The notes: generated by a model from the letters alone, not told the origin. A stretch of 64,000 bases of DNA from Macrothele yani (GCA_039090855.1 CM076991.1:107103021-107167020); one strand, 5' to 3'. Positions 31,011 through 41,263 are shown, numbered from the stretch's first letter. Numbers and translations are program-made.

Positions 31011-31649
31011 TGAGGATCCCAAGAAATTATGTGGTCCGATGAATCACGTTTTCAGTTGCACCATACCGATGGCCGAGTGAGAATTTGGCGGAAACAGCAC
31101 GAAAGCATGGACCCCAAATGCATTGCTACAACCCTTCAAGCTGGTGGAGGCAACGTTATGGTTTGGGGAATGTTTTCCTGGCATGCTTTGGGCCCTTTAA
31201 TTCATGTTGATCAACGTCTGACTGACACATCATATCTAAATATCGTTGCGGACCAAGTACATCCTGTCATGTGGATGGTTTATCCCAATGACGATGGCTA
31301 CTTTCAACAAGATAATGCGTCCTGCCATAGTGCTGGTATTGTACAGGATTGGTTTCAGGAACATGCCGGTGAGCTTACTTTGCTTAGGTGGCCCCCATAA
31401 ATCTCCAGATCTCACCCCCATTGAGAATTTGTGGGATGAAGTTGAACGAGCCATCAGATAGTTGGATCCACAACCCTGCAATCTCACACTCCGGGAAAGT
31501 GCTATTCATCAAGCATGGTCTCAGAGTCCACAAACCACCTATCAGCATCTCGTGGAGTCCATGCCACGAAGAATCGAAGCAGTATTAAAGGCAAAAGGTG
31601 GCCCAACGAAGTACTGAGGGGGTAGTCATAATAAAGTGCCCACTCAGTG
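31011..31649 (+). pseudogene. Tc1-like transposase catalytic domain, 5'-truncated element
   Basis: An open frame at 31029-31400 carries the first Asp (MWSDESRFQLHHTDGRVRIW), GGGNVMVWGMFSWHALGPLI and the second Asp (GYFQQDNASCHSAGIV). An indel near 31395 shifts to SPDLTPIENLWDEVERAI with the Glu, a stop, then HLVESMPRRIEAVLKAKGGP and TKY. The right terminus cactcagtg ends at 31649 before TA. All three catalytic residues survive but the DNA-binding N-terminus and left TIR are absent. Confidence 0.87.
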
Positions 31650-31654
31650 TATAA

Positions 31655-32035
31655 GAAAGAAATTGCGGAAAGGTTTTTTGAAAATTCAGAATTTTCCCGT
31701 GGTATGAAAAATTCGTGAAATTCATGTTTCTTTCCGTCATTTCACGGAAAAGTTTGTATCAGAAATATGCTTCGTTAATTCAAAGGAAGCATTGAAAGTG
31801 TTTCGTGTATGTCAGATTTTTTTAAAACTGAACTCAAACTTTTCCGCAAACTGACGCAAAGAACCTGAATTTCAAGGATTTTTCATAAGTGAATTGACAG
31901 AAATACTCCTGCTCATCTTATTCCGGTTAACAACGGAAAATTTCTGTTTCCTACAGACGTTTACCAAAAAAACTTGAATTTTCTGGGAACCTTTCCGTGA
32001 CTCCGTATATTAACGGAAAAATTCTGTTACCGCTT
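31655..32035. repeat. dispersed repeat D1, fold-back copy
   Basis: The first part matches 12.87-13.02 kb (attcagaattttcccgtgg, tttctttccgtcatttcacg). The second part (31853-31889, gacgcaaagaacctgaattt, then caaggatttttcata) is the approximate reverse complement of 31699-31740. The unit can therefore fold on itself. The last part (aacggaaaatttctg, aacggaaaaattctg) repeats the acggaaaa motif. No coding capacity. Confidence 0.6.
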
Positions 32036-32344
32036 TTTCAGTCCCCATACGAAGCAAAAATAACATTGTTAAGAGTGGTCCACCCGAAGACTCCTGTATT
32101 TGAAGTGGTCGTGTAGGTGTCTCAGCGAATGATGTCTATGTATCACTCGGCAGACGTAACTCAAAAGCTATTACAGCTATCACGACCGAATTTTATAGTT
32201 AGCGGTTTTGTGAAATAATACTATGAAGTTATACATTTCACTAGAACAAAACACTGGAGATACACCGTTGATATATAAAAACAAAAAAGCACCAGGCCTA
32301 TTTGAGACAATAATCCGAGTCTTTATACATCGATGAGAAATTAT

Positions 32345-33377
32345 ATTATGACCAGCTACCTAATGAGCTGTAGGACTCCCTTTAGTCCGCAAAACAGCAG
32401 CCACTCGGCGAGGCATCGATTCGATGAGGTGGCGATAGGTATCCTGGGGTATCTGGTACCATAATGTCAACAGCAGGTCGTCCGGTTCCCGTACGTTTCT
32501 TGGTGGTGGTGATTTAGCGCGAGCTCGCTTTTCGAAGTCGATCCCCAAATGTTTGATTGGGTTCATGTCAGGTGAATTTGGATTCCAGGGTATTAACAGA
32601 AAGTCACCATCATGTTCTTCGAATCACTCCTTGACGATTTTGGCATTCCGCATTAACCTGTTGAAAATGGCCAACAACAGCGCGTGGAACACGTCCGCAA
32701 CGATGTTCCTGACAGTTGTCAGGGATTGTTCTATTGGGATAATGTGGCCTAAAGTATCCCAAGAAAACATCGCCCACAGCATAACACCGCCGCCGGCCTG
32801 TTTCCGCCCAGCAGTGCATCCTGATGCCATAGCCTCCGTTGGTAATCGGCGTATCCGCGCTCGGCCGTCTACGTGATGCACCAGGAATCTTGATTCGTCA
32901 GACCAGGCCACTTTCTTCTAATCATTCACGGTCCAACCTCGATGATCTTGGGCCTGATTCATGCGTTGTTGACGATGACGTGCAGTGAGCATGGGGACTC
33001 GGCTGAGTCTTCGGCTACGCAGGACTATGCGCAGAAATCTACGATGAACTGTATGCTGTGACACATTGTTCCGATCACTACTGTTGTAGCTGCGCGGGAT
33101 ATTGTCGCAATGTGGCCCTGCTGTTGCTATGAACAATGCGCTACAGTATCGCCTTCCCTCTGGCATCAATGAGCTGCGGATGACACACGGCTGGACAAAG
33201 GTTCGTCGTTTGGCCATCTATGCACCACTTTTGATAAGTACTCACTACAGCTGCACGTGAACAACGCACAAGCAGCACCATTTCAGAGATCGTAGTTCCG
33301 AGGGGCCGTGCCATCACAATTTGCCCTTTATCAAAGTCCGATAAATCGGCAGCTTTTCCCATTCTGACTCCGAACAC
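32345..33377 (-). pseudogene. Tc1-like transposase, frameshifted
   Basis: The N-terminus at 33141-33377 (MGKAADLSDFDKGQIVMARP, LGTTISEMVLLVRCSRAAVV) is the helix-turn-helix. 32918-33217 contains SDRNNVSQHTVHRRFLRIVL and RVPMLTARHRQQRMNQAQDH. The catalytic frame 32624-32911 has MAWSDESRFLVHHVDGRARI (first Asp) and GGGVMLWAMFSWDTLGHIIP. The second motif is lost (NRLMRNAKIVKE). The C-terminal frame 32360-32566 starts MNPIKHLGIDFEKRARA, where PIEHLW is expected, so the Glu has become Lys. Inactive. No clear TIR pair. Confidence 0.86.
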
Positions 33378-33484
33378 TTTACTAACAAAAAGCCGGTCCT
33401 CAGGTTGTATATATACTGCTCTGTGAACTTCACTTGCGCCACCGTTCGGTCTCCAGGCGCGATCCTTTCTCTAGGCTAAGGATG

Positions 33485-33705
33485 TTTTTTTTTTTTTTTA
33501 ATTGGAAGTTTAACGACCACCGTGAGCAACTCAATGGGCTATAAGCAGTCGACCGTCCCTAATTTAGGGTCACTAGTTCCAGGGAAGGGAGAGCCAGTGC
33601 CGTAAGACAAACACAACATCCATGCCTCACCGGGATTCGAACCCGGACCCCGGTTGGACGAATGATCAGAGGCCAGCGCTTAGACCACTGCGCCACCAGG
33701 GCGGC
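33485..33705 (-). mobile_element. SINE-B copy
   Basis: T-run at 33485-33499; standard minus-strand body with intact B-box complement gggattcgaacccgg. The flanks aggctaaggatg (33473-33484) and aggctggggatg (33706-33717) form a 12-bp target duplication with two mismatches, so this copy is somewhat older. Confidence 0.92.
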
Positions 33706-33862
33706 AGGCTGGGGATGGACATACTGTAATGGTGTATACGTGTACTTATACAATATCTGCAGAGCTTTCGCTCGTAAACGGACAGCTATTTCAAGGCACC
33801 AGCACGGCTTCAGATTTAAACGGTAAAACGTAAACAGAACTAGATGTTAAAGAAATGAAATC

Positions 33863-34089
33863 GCCGCCCCGGTGGCGCAGTGGTCTAAGGCGGTGGCCTC
33901 TGATCATTCGTCCGTAAGGGGTCCGGGTTCGAATCCCGGTCAGGCATGGATGTTGTGTTTGTCTTACGGCACTGGCTCTCTCCCTTCCCTGGAACCACTG
34001 ACCCTAAATTAGGGACGGGCGACTGCTTATAGCCCATTGAGTTGCTCACGGTGGTCGTTAAACCTCCAATCAAAAAAAAAAAAAAAAAA
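33863..34089 (+). mobile_element. SINE-B copy, plus strand
   Basis: Head gccgccccggtggcgcagtg at 33863, B box gggttcgaatcccgg, cctaaattagggacgggc body, A-run at 34072-34089. The 10-bp duplication aaatgaaatc at 33853-33862 and 34087-34096 overlaps the tail by three A. Confidence 0.94.
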
Positions 34090-34248
34090 TGAAATCAAAT
34101 AAACAACATTCGCGCGACATTACATCAACATAATGTCTCGTAGTATACACATGATAACGGTATATTTTCTTTAGCTTTAAATGCGCAGTCCATGCACGTG
34201 GTAGATCCATTCCCATAGTGTGTACGCTGATGGATCTAAAAAGATATA

Positions 34249-35453
34249 CACCGAAGTGCCAAAAAAAACAACAAAAAAACTGGATTCCCTTTCTAATACT
34301 GGGTTAGTCCTCCTCGTGATCGTATAACGGTTGCAACGCGACGAGGCATGGACACCACGAACTCTCTGTAGAACGGCATATACAATGTACACCATGTTTT
34401 CTGAAGAACGTCACACAATTACATAATATTCGCCACTGGATTATTTACCGTCATTGACGGCACATTCAACAGCTTCTCAAATGTGTTTAAATCCGGTGAA
34501 CGAGGGGACGGGGGGGGGCTAATCATGATTCCATATTCCGTGGAATATTCCTCCAGCCATAATCGGGCATATGTGGGTGTGTGCGGTGACGCATTGTCGT
34601 TCTGAAAGAGGTCGCACCCTTCGGAGTGGTTGCATGACATTAACTGACGTAAGTGATCCCCAAGTATGGTTACGTAGCCTCCACGAAGCAGAGCGGATTG
34701 CAGACGTATGAGGGGTCGTAATGGATGTCAGCTGAAAACACCCCACACCACAACAGAGCCACCGCCAGACTGCAGTGTCCTTTATAGGCATGCAGGATCC
34801 ATTGCCTCCTGGGAGTCGCTCATCTGCCCGAAACAGTTGGTACAGTGATTCGTCGGACCAGGCTACACGTTTCCAGTCATCTTGAGTCCAGTGGCGGTGT
34901 CCCCGAGCCCAGGCATTGTGTCGTCGCTGAGCAACGGCACCCGGGTGGGCCGTTGGCTCCGGAACCCCATAGCACACAGGGAACGTTGCATTGTCCGGAC
35001 GCTGATCCTGCTACTGGCCCCAGCATTGAATTACACTGTGATTTGCGGCAATGCTGCACTCCAGGCAGATTCTACCATGCGTGCCAGACGCGGCTGTCCA
35101 TGATCGTCCAGAGCTTTTCTACAGCCACACTGGTCACGCACTCTAGGTTTCTTCCCAGAGTGTTTTTAGTCGAAGTACACCCTTGAAATTGTTGACTCTG
35201 TAAACCCAAATTTCGTGGTAACTTCCGAGATGGAGTGACCCATCTCCCGGGCGCCGACTATCATACCATGTTCAAAATCGCTTAAATCCTGATGAACTGC
35301 CATGTGAACTGTGAATGCTACTACTTGAGCTTGGGGATATTTGACTCTTTATATATGTCGTTTGCGGACGATACCATTTACCGCATAGTGTGGTGGCATT
35401 TAATGGAAATGGTACTGCCTTTACCAACTTCTTTTTTTTTTGTTACCTCAGTA
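34249..35453 (-). mobile_element. Tc1-like transposon
   Basis: About 1205 bp. The left end caccgaagtgccaaaaaaaa is loosely matched by the reverse complement of the right end (tactgaggtaacaaaaaaaa). TA is at 34247-34248 and 35454-35455. The ends are A-rich and diverged, so boundaries are good to a few bases only. Confidence 0.68.
34260..35303 (-). pseudogene. Tc1-like transposase, frameshifted
   Basis: The start is probably at 35303 (MAVHQDLSDFEHGMIVGARE, MGHSISEV), the helix-turn-helix. The middle frame 34519-34977 holds RRHNAWARGHRHWTQDDWKR then VAWSDESLYQLF with the first Asp. Later parts are frame-shifted: QNDNASPHTPTYARLWLEEY (second Asp, 34570-34610), then SPRSPDLNTFEKLL, where the usual PIExLW is eroded. 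A string of G (about 34510-34518) accompanies a frame break. Related to the 7.6-8.7 kb element. Confidence 0.82.
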
Positions 35454-35545
35454 TATGTACAGAGTGGTTATAATTCAGTGGAGCAAAAAGGATACGTCAT
35501 TGTGCATAGGTATAAAGATGCATATGATAATAAGAATGAATAATA

Positions 35546-36698
35546 CACGGCAGAGTCATATTATTATGACCACCAGCTAATATCCAGAGTAACCACCGTG
35601 TGCAGCGCTGGAAGATCTTCACAGGTATGTGGAGCCATGCTGACTGCAGTGCAGCTGATAGCAGCTGGAGGGTGCGCGGTGGAGGATCCATAGAGCGAAC
35701 AACACGACCGAGGTGGTCCCACAGATACTCAATTGGGTTTAAGTCTGGGGAATTAGAGGGCCAGGTAAATGCTTTGAAGACTTCATCGTGCTCTTCCAAC
35801 CACTCTCGGACATTTCTAGCTGTGTGACACGTCGCATTGTCGTGCCGGAAGATCCCATCAACATGAATGGGTGTACGTGGTCTGCAAGGATGGATTCATA
35901 ACGAATTTGGTCTATAGTGCCTTCCACATGTATGAGTGAACCCAGGAAATGCCACGAAAATATTCCCCAGATCATAACGCTGCCCCCCACCAGCTTCTGT
36001 TCTTCCAGAAATGGTTCAATAGTATTTGTTCTCCGACATAACTCGCCTTATATACCAACGTCCATCACTTCGATGAAGCAGAAACCGTGACTCATTGCAG
36101 AAGGCTATCCTTTTCCAATCAGCGGAGGTCCAATTCCGATACTGCCCTGCAAATGTAAGCCTTTTCTGCCGATGCACCTTCGTTAGCATAGGTGCAGAGA
36201 ACATCCGTCTGCATCGGACCCTCATATCCAGCATGGTTCGCTGAACTGTGATTTTAGACACACTTCCGGCAGCTCCCTGGTTCACTAGGCCAGTGAGTTG
36301 CTCCACTGTAGCGTGTCGATCGGCCCTCACACACCTTCGAAGCCGACGTTCACCTCTCACATCAATGGCACGTGGTGCTCCGCAGTTTCCACGTCGCTTA
36401 TTCGCAATGGTGCCATTTCTCCAATCACGATACACTTTAACCGCAGCAACACGCGAACAGTTCACAAACTGCGCTGTTTCAGAAATACTGCCACCCTTGG
36501 CCCGAAAGCCGATAATCATCCCTTTTTTGCAAATCTGACAAATCTCTCCTTTTATCCATGACAGCAACGAGTGATATGTTTTCAAATTGCGTACAGCACA
36601 CCTTATATACCCAGCTAACAACACGTGCCTTCTTTCATTGGATACATGCTGTTGACATCAAAAGTACAAGGTGGTCACAATAATGTGACTTGACTATG
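35546..36698 (-). mobile_element. Tc1-like transposon
   Basis: 1153 bp. The left end cacggcagagtcatattatt plus atgaccacc matches the reverse complement of the right end (catagtcaagtcacattatt, then gtgaccacc). TA at 35544-35545 and 36699-36700. The adjacent IS630-type element starts within about 5 bp of the right end. Confidence 0.87.
35556..36624 (-). pseudogene. Tc1-like transposase, first Asp lost
   Basis: A long N-terminal frame (36016-36624) contains KKGMIIGFRAKGGSISETAQ, FVNCSRVAAVKVYRDWRNGT and TFAGQYRNWTSADWKRIAF. The catalytic block reads CNESRFLLHRSDG: the first Asp is replaced by Asn (SDESRF expected). 35739-35990 has GGSVMIWGIFSWHFLGSLIH; the second-Asp block (HDNATCHTA) is out of frame near 35830-35850. 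The last frame (35497-35799) has WPSNSPDLNPIEYLWDHLGR with the Glu. Two frameshifts plus the Asn substitution. Confidence 0.87.
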
Positions 36699-36702
36699 TA
36701 TA

Positions 36703-37487
36703 TAGTTAAACATACCAAGTTTACTTTTTGTGGACAGATGGCGCTGAGTCATGCAAGGTCACGTATCGCCAGCAGAGAACGCGCGATTGCTACCACCACC
36801 ATTATTTCATTGTCCCCAGTAAGATGGCGACGTCCAGCGGCGCAGAAAAAAGCGAAATGCTGCTTGTGGTTTCCCGAGACGCATTAACAACACAAATGCA
36901 ACTACCTTTTCGCCAAGAATACGGGAAAACTTCGCAGAAAAGGGACACGATTGTAGCGCAGCACAAATGATTTACAGAAACTGGATGTGTATTTCATAGG
37001 AACAGCGGCCAAGGCAGACCCATTTTACTTTGCTGAAAGAACAGGTACCGGAATCACATACCTGGACATGCTTCTTGTTTTACCTAATGCCAATACTCAA
37101 GAAAACAATGGAAGAAGGGTTTATTAACCAGCAAGACGGGGCACCTCCTCACTACCACAAGGACGTCACTTCTTACCTCGATGCTGAAGTTCCAGTTTGG
37201 ATTGGTTGCGGCGTCTCAATTGCATGGCCCATAGCGATCAGCAGACCTAACGCTCCTAGATTTCGGTCTACGGTGGGTTTTGTTAAAGACGAGGTTTACC
37301 TTCCGCCGCTTCCCAATTTCCTTCCTGAACTGAAATCAAGAATCACCGCTGCACTTACAACGGTCGATGCCGACATGCTGACAGCAATGTGGGAAGAACT
37401 GCTATACTGATGGGACATTTGCATAGTAACCAAGAAAAGCTACATCGAGCATTTGTGAAAAAAAGTAAACTTGGTGTGTTTAAATAT
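36703..37487 (+). mobile_element. IS630-type transposon, internally deleted
   Basis: TIRs: gttaaacataccaagtttac (36705) matched by the reverse complement of about 37457-37483 (taaacacaccaagtttactt). About 785 bp between ends, versus roughly 1.3 kb expected, because the middle of the transposase is missing. Confidence 0.78.
36824..37410 (+). pseudogene. IS630-type transposase remnant with central deletion
   Basis: The N-terminus at 36824 (MATSSGAEKSEMLLVVSRDA, then LTTQMQLPFRQEYGKTSQK) is the first helix-turn-helix of this arthropod family. It is followed by TGCVFHRNSG in another frame. The C-terminal part 37030-37410 carries the second Asp block (EGFINQQDGAPPHYHKDVTS), the aromatic WIGCGVSIAWP, and FVKDEVYLPPLPNFLPELKS. 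The first Asp block and the SPDLxPxDFFLWG motif are missing or eroded (PIAISRPNAPRF). Confidence 0.78.
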
Positions 37488-37603
37488 ATATTATTCGTAC
37501 TTATTATCATATGCATCCTTATAAATATGCATAATGATGTTTTCTTCTTGCCCAACTAATTTATAACCACCATGTATGTATGCATGTATATACAGGGTAT
37601 TTC

Positions 37604-37824
37604 TTTTTTTTTTTTTGATTGGAGGTTTAACGACCACCGTGAGCAACTCAATGGGCTATAAGCAGTCGCCCGTCCTTAATTTAGGGTCACTGGTTCCAGG
37701 GAAGGAGAGAGCCAGTGCCGTAAGACAAACACAACATCCATGCCTCACCGGGATTCGAACCCGGACCCCTTACGGACGAATGATCAGAGGCCAGCGCCTT
37801 AGACCACTGCGCCACCGGGGCGGC
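37604..37824 (-). mobile_element. SINE-B copy with 12-bp target duplication in a TIR
   Basis: T-run at 37604-37616, full minus-strand body and head, intact B-box complement. The perfect duplication acagggtatttc at 37592-37603 and 37825-37836 is itself the outer end of the transposon TIR. Confidence 0.96.
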
Positions 37825-37998
37825 ACAGGGTATTTCATAAAGAATGTCCCGATTTGAAAAGTGGATATCTTGGCAACCATGAACCACCGATGAATCCGAT
37901 TCGTATCATGTCTACGGGCGCGGCCCAGAGTTTGTTATGACTACCGCTAGATGGCAGCACGAGCGTCCAAACAGCCGCTACGCTTAGTGAGTGAGAAG

Positions 37999-38589
37999 AT
38001 GGCGTCGAGGCAACAGAAGGCATTTTGTGTGCTCGAATTTAGCAAGACCAGGTCCGTGATTACGGTGCAGCGCGCGTTTAAACGGCGTTACGGCAGTGCT
38101 CCACCAGTGGGCAAAAACATTCGTCGTTGGTATCGACAATTTGAAGACACAGTGTGTTTATGTAAGGGAAAGTGTCCTGGACGACCAACAACCTCAGCGA
38201 CGAATGTGCAACGAATTCACGAGACGTGAATTCGTTGAAGATTACATTTTACAGCAGGACGGCGCAACGCCACATTGGAACCTCCAAGTTCGTCGGTTTT
38301 TAAACGACACATTGCCTCAGCGTTGGATTGGACGCAGGGGCCCCCATGACTTGGCACTACACGCTTGGCCTCCGAGATCTCCAGACATATGACTTTTCTT
38401 TATGGGGATACGTAAAAGACCGCGTTTATGTTCCCCCCTTTACCCGCTGACTTGGATAAGCTCCGAACGAGAATCACGGCCGCGGTAAATTCTGTGACTG
38501 AAGACACTCTCCGACGCGTTTGGGATGAATTCAGCTATCGGCTTGATGTTTTCCGTGCAGCAAGTGGAGGGCACATTGAGCATTTGTAA
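37999..38589 (+). pseudogene. IS630-type transposase, N- and C-parts fused across a deletion
   Basis: Start at 37999 (MASRQQKAFCVLEFSKTRSV, ITVQRAFKRRYGSAPPVGKN), the helix-turn-helix, then GRPTTSATNVQRI. At 38209-38237 the sequence jumps to EFVEDYILQQDGATPHWNLQ (second Asp) and QRWIGRRGPHDLALHAWPPR then SPDI. The first catalytic Asp block is therefore missing. The end (VKDRVYVPP, SGGHIEHL-like residues to 38589) is in shifted frames. A non-autonomous relic. Confidence 0.84.
38209..38237. repeat. 12-bp palindrome at a deletion junction
   Basis: caacgaattcac, spacer gagac, gtgaattcgttg: perfect inverted arms exactly where the transposase jumps from its N-terminal linker to the second catalytic motif. 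Confidence 0.9.
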
Positions 38590-38712
38590 TTGTGGTGCGT
38601 GAAACTTTAGACCTTCCTTCATACTTGGCTTTTTGTTTTGTAACTATCCCACATTTGCCTTACTAAATATACTACTTTGAAATCGGGTCATTCTTTTTGA
38701 AACACCCTCTTT

Positions 38713-38858
38713 ATATATTTTAAAATGCAATTTTTTACGGCTTATTGTTTATAGTTAAAATACCTTTATTGTAGTCTTATGCTATTCCTTGTTTAAATCA
38801 ATGATTTAAATGAAGAACCGGTGTGCAACGGCAGTGGAAGTTCGGTTGACTGCATTTT
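38713..38858. repeat. left copy of direct repeat flanking Tc1-B2
   Basis: tatattttaaaatgcaattt, cttattgtttatagttaaaa, ttgtagtcttatgctattcc, gtgtgcaacggcagtggaag, ttcggttgactgcatttt. The same series follows the Tc1 copy at 39943-40099, with substitutions and small indels. Confidence 0.85.
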
Positions 38859-38860
38859 CA

Positions 38861-39910
38861 CACTGAAGAGCAACTGAATTAGAGACAGCCGGCGTTATGC
38901 AAATGTGGCGCTGTGGGCGGCCCTGTAAACGGAAACGACATGACGTATGCAGCGATCCGACAATATAAGGAGTGATGGGACGGGAATAAGTAAGAGTCGG
39001 ACGCAGTATGGGTAAGACGAAGGATCTAAGCGCATTTGGTCGTAGGCAAATTGTCGGGGCCCGACGAATGAGTCACTCCTTCTCGGAAGTCGTGCAGGCA
39101 CTGGGATTTTCACGAGCCACTGTGTCCCGGGTGCACCGTGAGTACATCGAATCCGGTAAAGCCATCCCTGCTAGGGCCAACTGCCGTGGACTACAGCGTG
39201 TGGATGAGCGGGGTCATCGTCGGCTAGCACGCATTGTAACAGCAGATAGACGGGCCATAGTGCAAGAAATCACTCGGCAATTTAACGCTGGTGCACAAAA
39301 ACGTGTGAGCAGCCACACCATCCAGAACCATCTCCTCGCTATGGGGTACAGAAGCCATCGTCACACGAGGGTACCACTGCTGACCGCACATCACAGGGTG
39401 CAAAGATTAGCATGGGCGCGGGAACATCGCCACTAGACCCTAGACATGTGGAAAATGTTGCTTGGACTGATGAGTCGAGATTCACGTTGGTACATGCGGA
39501 TGGCAGGATACGTATACGACGCAAACCACATGAAGCGATGGATCCTTCTTACCAGCAGGGTACTCTTCAAGCTGGTGGGGGTGGCATTCTCGTCTGGGGA
39601 CTATTTACGTGGACTGAAATGGGATCCCTGGTACGTGAGACATCGTCCCTCATAGGTCAACGTTACCGGGTTATCTTGGACGACCATTTGCTCCCGTTTG
39701 TGCGTCTTCAACATCCCACTAGGGACCTCATTCTGCAACATGACAATGCACCGTGCCATCCCTCCCGAATTGTTTCCGAATGGTTGGATGAACACTCCAA
39801 GGACGTGACCTCGCTTCCTTGGCCAGCTAGGTCACCTGACCTCAATCCCATCGAGCACATCTGGGATACCATCGAGAGAGATGTTCGAGACTCTGACCCC
39901 CTCCATCTAA

Positions 39911-39912
<2 letters not shown>
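38861..39912 (+). mobile_element. Tc1-like transposon B, second copy, 3' end replaced by (TA)n
   Basis: The left TIR cactgaagagcaactgaatt differs by one base from the 18.7-kb copy. The copy is collinear with the 18.7-kb element in opposite orientation until SDPLHLI (39910), where a TA dinucleotide run begins. The right TIR is absent. The preceding dinucleotide is ca rather than TA. Confidence 0.9.
39008..39910 (+). pseudogene. Tc1-like transposase, nearly complete but truncated
   Basis: MGKTKDLSAFGRRQIVGARR begins at 39008 and runs through the helix-turn-helix to RLAWAREHRH, where TAG replaces Trp (39434-39436). A one-base deletion in tggaaaatg then shifts to the frame 39412-39957. That frame has NVAWTDESRFTLVHADGRIR (first Asp), LILQHDNAPCHPSRIV (second Asp) and ARSPDLNPIEHIWDTIERDV (Glu). 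All three catalytic residues are present. The C-terminus is cut at DSDPLHLI, after which the frame translates the TA repeat as Ile-Tyr. Confidence 0.9.

Positions 39913-39945
<33 letters not shown>
39913..39945. repeat. (TA)n microsatellite
   Basis: About 16 TA repeats at the point where the Tc1 copy is cut off. TA is both the target of this transposon family and a candidate expansion site. Confidence 0.95.
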
Positions 39946-39947
<2 letters not shown>

Positions 39948-40099
39948 TTCAAAATGACATTTTTTACAACTTATTGTTTATATTTAAAAATACTTTTTTT
40001 TGTAGTGTTATGCCATACTGTGTTGAAATACGCGATTTAAATGCTTTGAATAAAGTACCGATGTGCAACGGTGGTGAAAGTTCGGTTGCTGCATTTTTA
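39943..40099. repeat. right copy of direct repeat flanking Tc1-B2
   Basis: tctttcaaaatgacattttt, cttattgtttatatttaaaa, ttgtagtgttatgccatact, atgtgcaacggtggtgaaag, ttcggttgctgcattttt. About 75-80% similar to 38713-38858 by eye. Far too long for a TA duplication, so it reflects a pre-existing or later segmental repeat. Confidence 0.85.
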
Positions 40100-41263
40100 T
40101 ATATACCTGCATCATTCATTAAAAAAACTTCATTATAATTCTTCATGTTTGATTAATTAAGTACTACGTATTTAGAACAAAAACCCTTTAAAAGTATGAG
40201 AGCGAAAACATGTTTTAAATTGGCTTTATATTTTGCCATTTTTGACGTTAATTTTTAATACCATATTTGAATTACTCTATTTTAATTTTACCTGAAGTTT
40301 TAATAAATGTATTCCCAATTAATCTTATGGATATATTTAAAATTAGTTTGTGCATTTCATGGAAAACATATTCATAAAATGATAAATTTTAATTACTTCT
40401 TTTATGTACACGTAGGTTTGCATCTGTTTTCTACGAAATTCGCCCTTCGGTTTTAATTATTCAATTAATTTCAATCTTTCCCTTCTTTGTTTCCTTCACC
40501 ACGCGTAGGTTTTTGAATTTTTATCGGTAGTGTCTGATTCAATAATGAATTATTGGACGATAAAGCAATTAGGAAAAGCTACTTTTCTAGTTCCCAAGAT
40601 CAGAAGACATAACATTTTAATTTTGCCTCATTTTTTTTTTTTTTTGTATTCCCACAACAAAATGGCCCTTTAAGTATTGTACACCCCGTGATTTTTTTTT
40701 TTTTTTTTGCAAGGTAAATCTGGGCCGTAATTTTGAGGAGTGAAAGGTTCTTTTTTTAGTTTTATCCACAGAGCAGCTGAATTTCTTATAACTTACCTTA
40801 AAAAATCTCGCGCCTTGAAATTTGAGCGCTGGGTACGTCGCATTTCAACGTTAATTAAGTTACGTTCTTGTTTCTGTGTGAAGGCATTACCAATAAAATA
40901 AAGGAAATAAAATCAGTTCTCGTTTTGTAACAGTACCACGGAAATATTAAAAAAGCGACAACATCAATTGAATTCATTAAAACCTGCCGCGCATAATTAT
41001 CAAATGACAAAAATATAGAAGGCTGGCATAAATACATACGGGTTCCCTCCTCTATCCGAAAGTATTGCTCCTATGAAACCTTTCGTGAGCCAAAATGGCG
41101 TAAAGAGAAAAAGCAAATGGCATTGATTTATATAGGGGAAACTTTTAAGCGTTTTCTGATAAAAAAATAACGTACCAAAGCAGAGACGTAGCCAAGGAAG
41201 GGGGGGCGTCCTCAGGTCCGGATTCCTTCTTGACGGAGGATTGAGCACGAGTTTAAAGCAATA
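40100..41263. other. AT-rich intergenic DNA, no gene seen
   Basis: Long T-runs (about 40630-40645 and 40692-40709) and generally AT-rich sequence. Open frames at 40855-41329 have no recognisable motif. Confidence 0.6.

Larger units (their letters stand above)
37593..38712 (+). mobile_element. IS630-type transposon, SINE-B in left TIR and internal deletion
   Basis: The left TIR cagggtatttcataaagaat plus gtcccgattt is interrupted by SINE-B, which duplicated acagggtatttc. The right TIR (reverse complement of about 38670-38712, agagggtgtttcaaaaagaa plus tgacccgattt) matches. Without the SINE the element is about 0.89 kb, short because the transposase centre is deleted. A 12-bp palindromic hairpin sits at the deletion junction. 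Confidence 0.86.
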
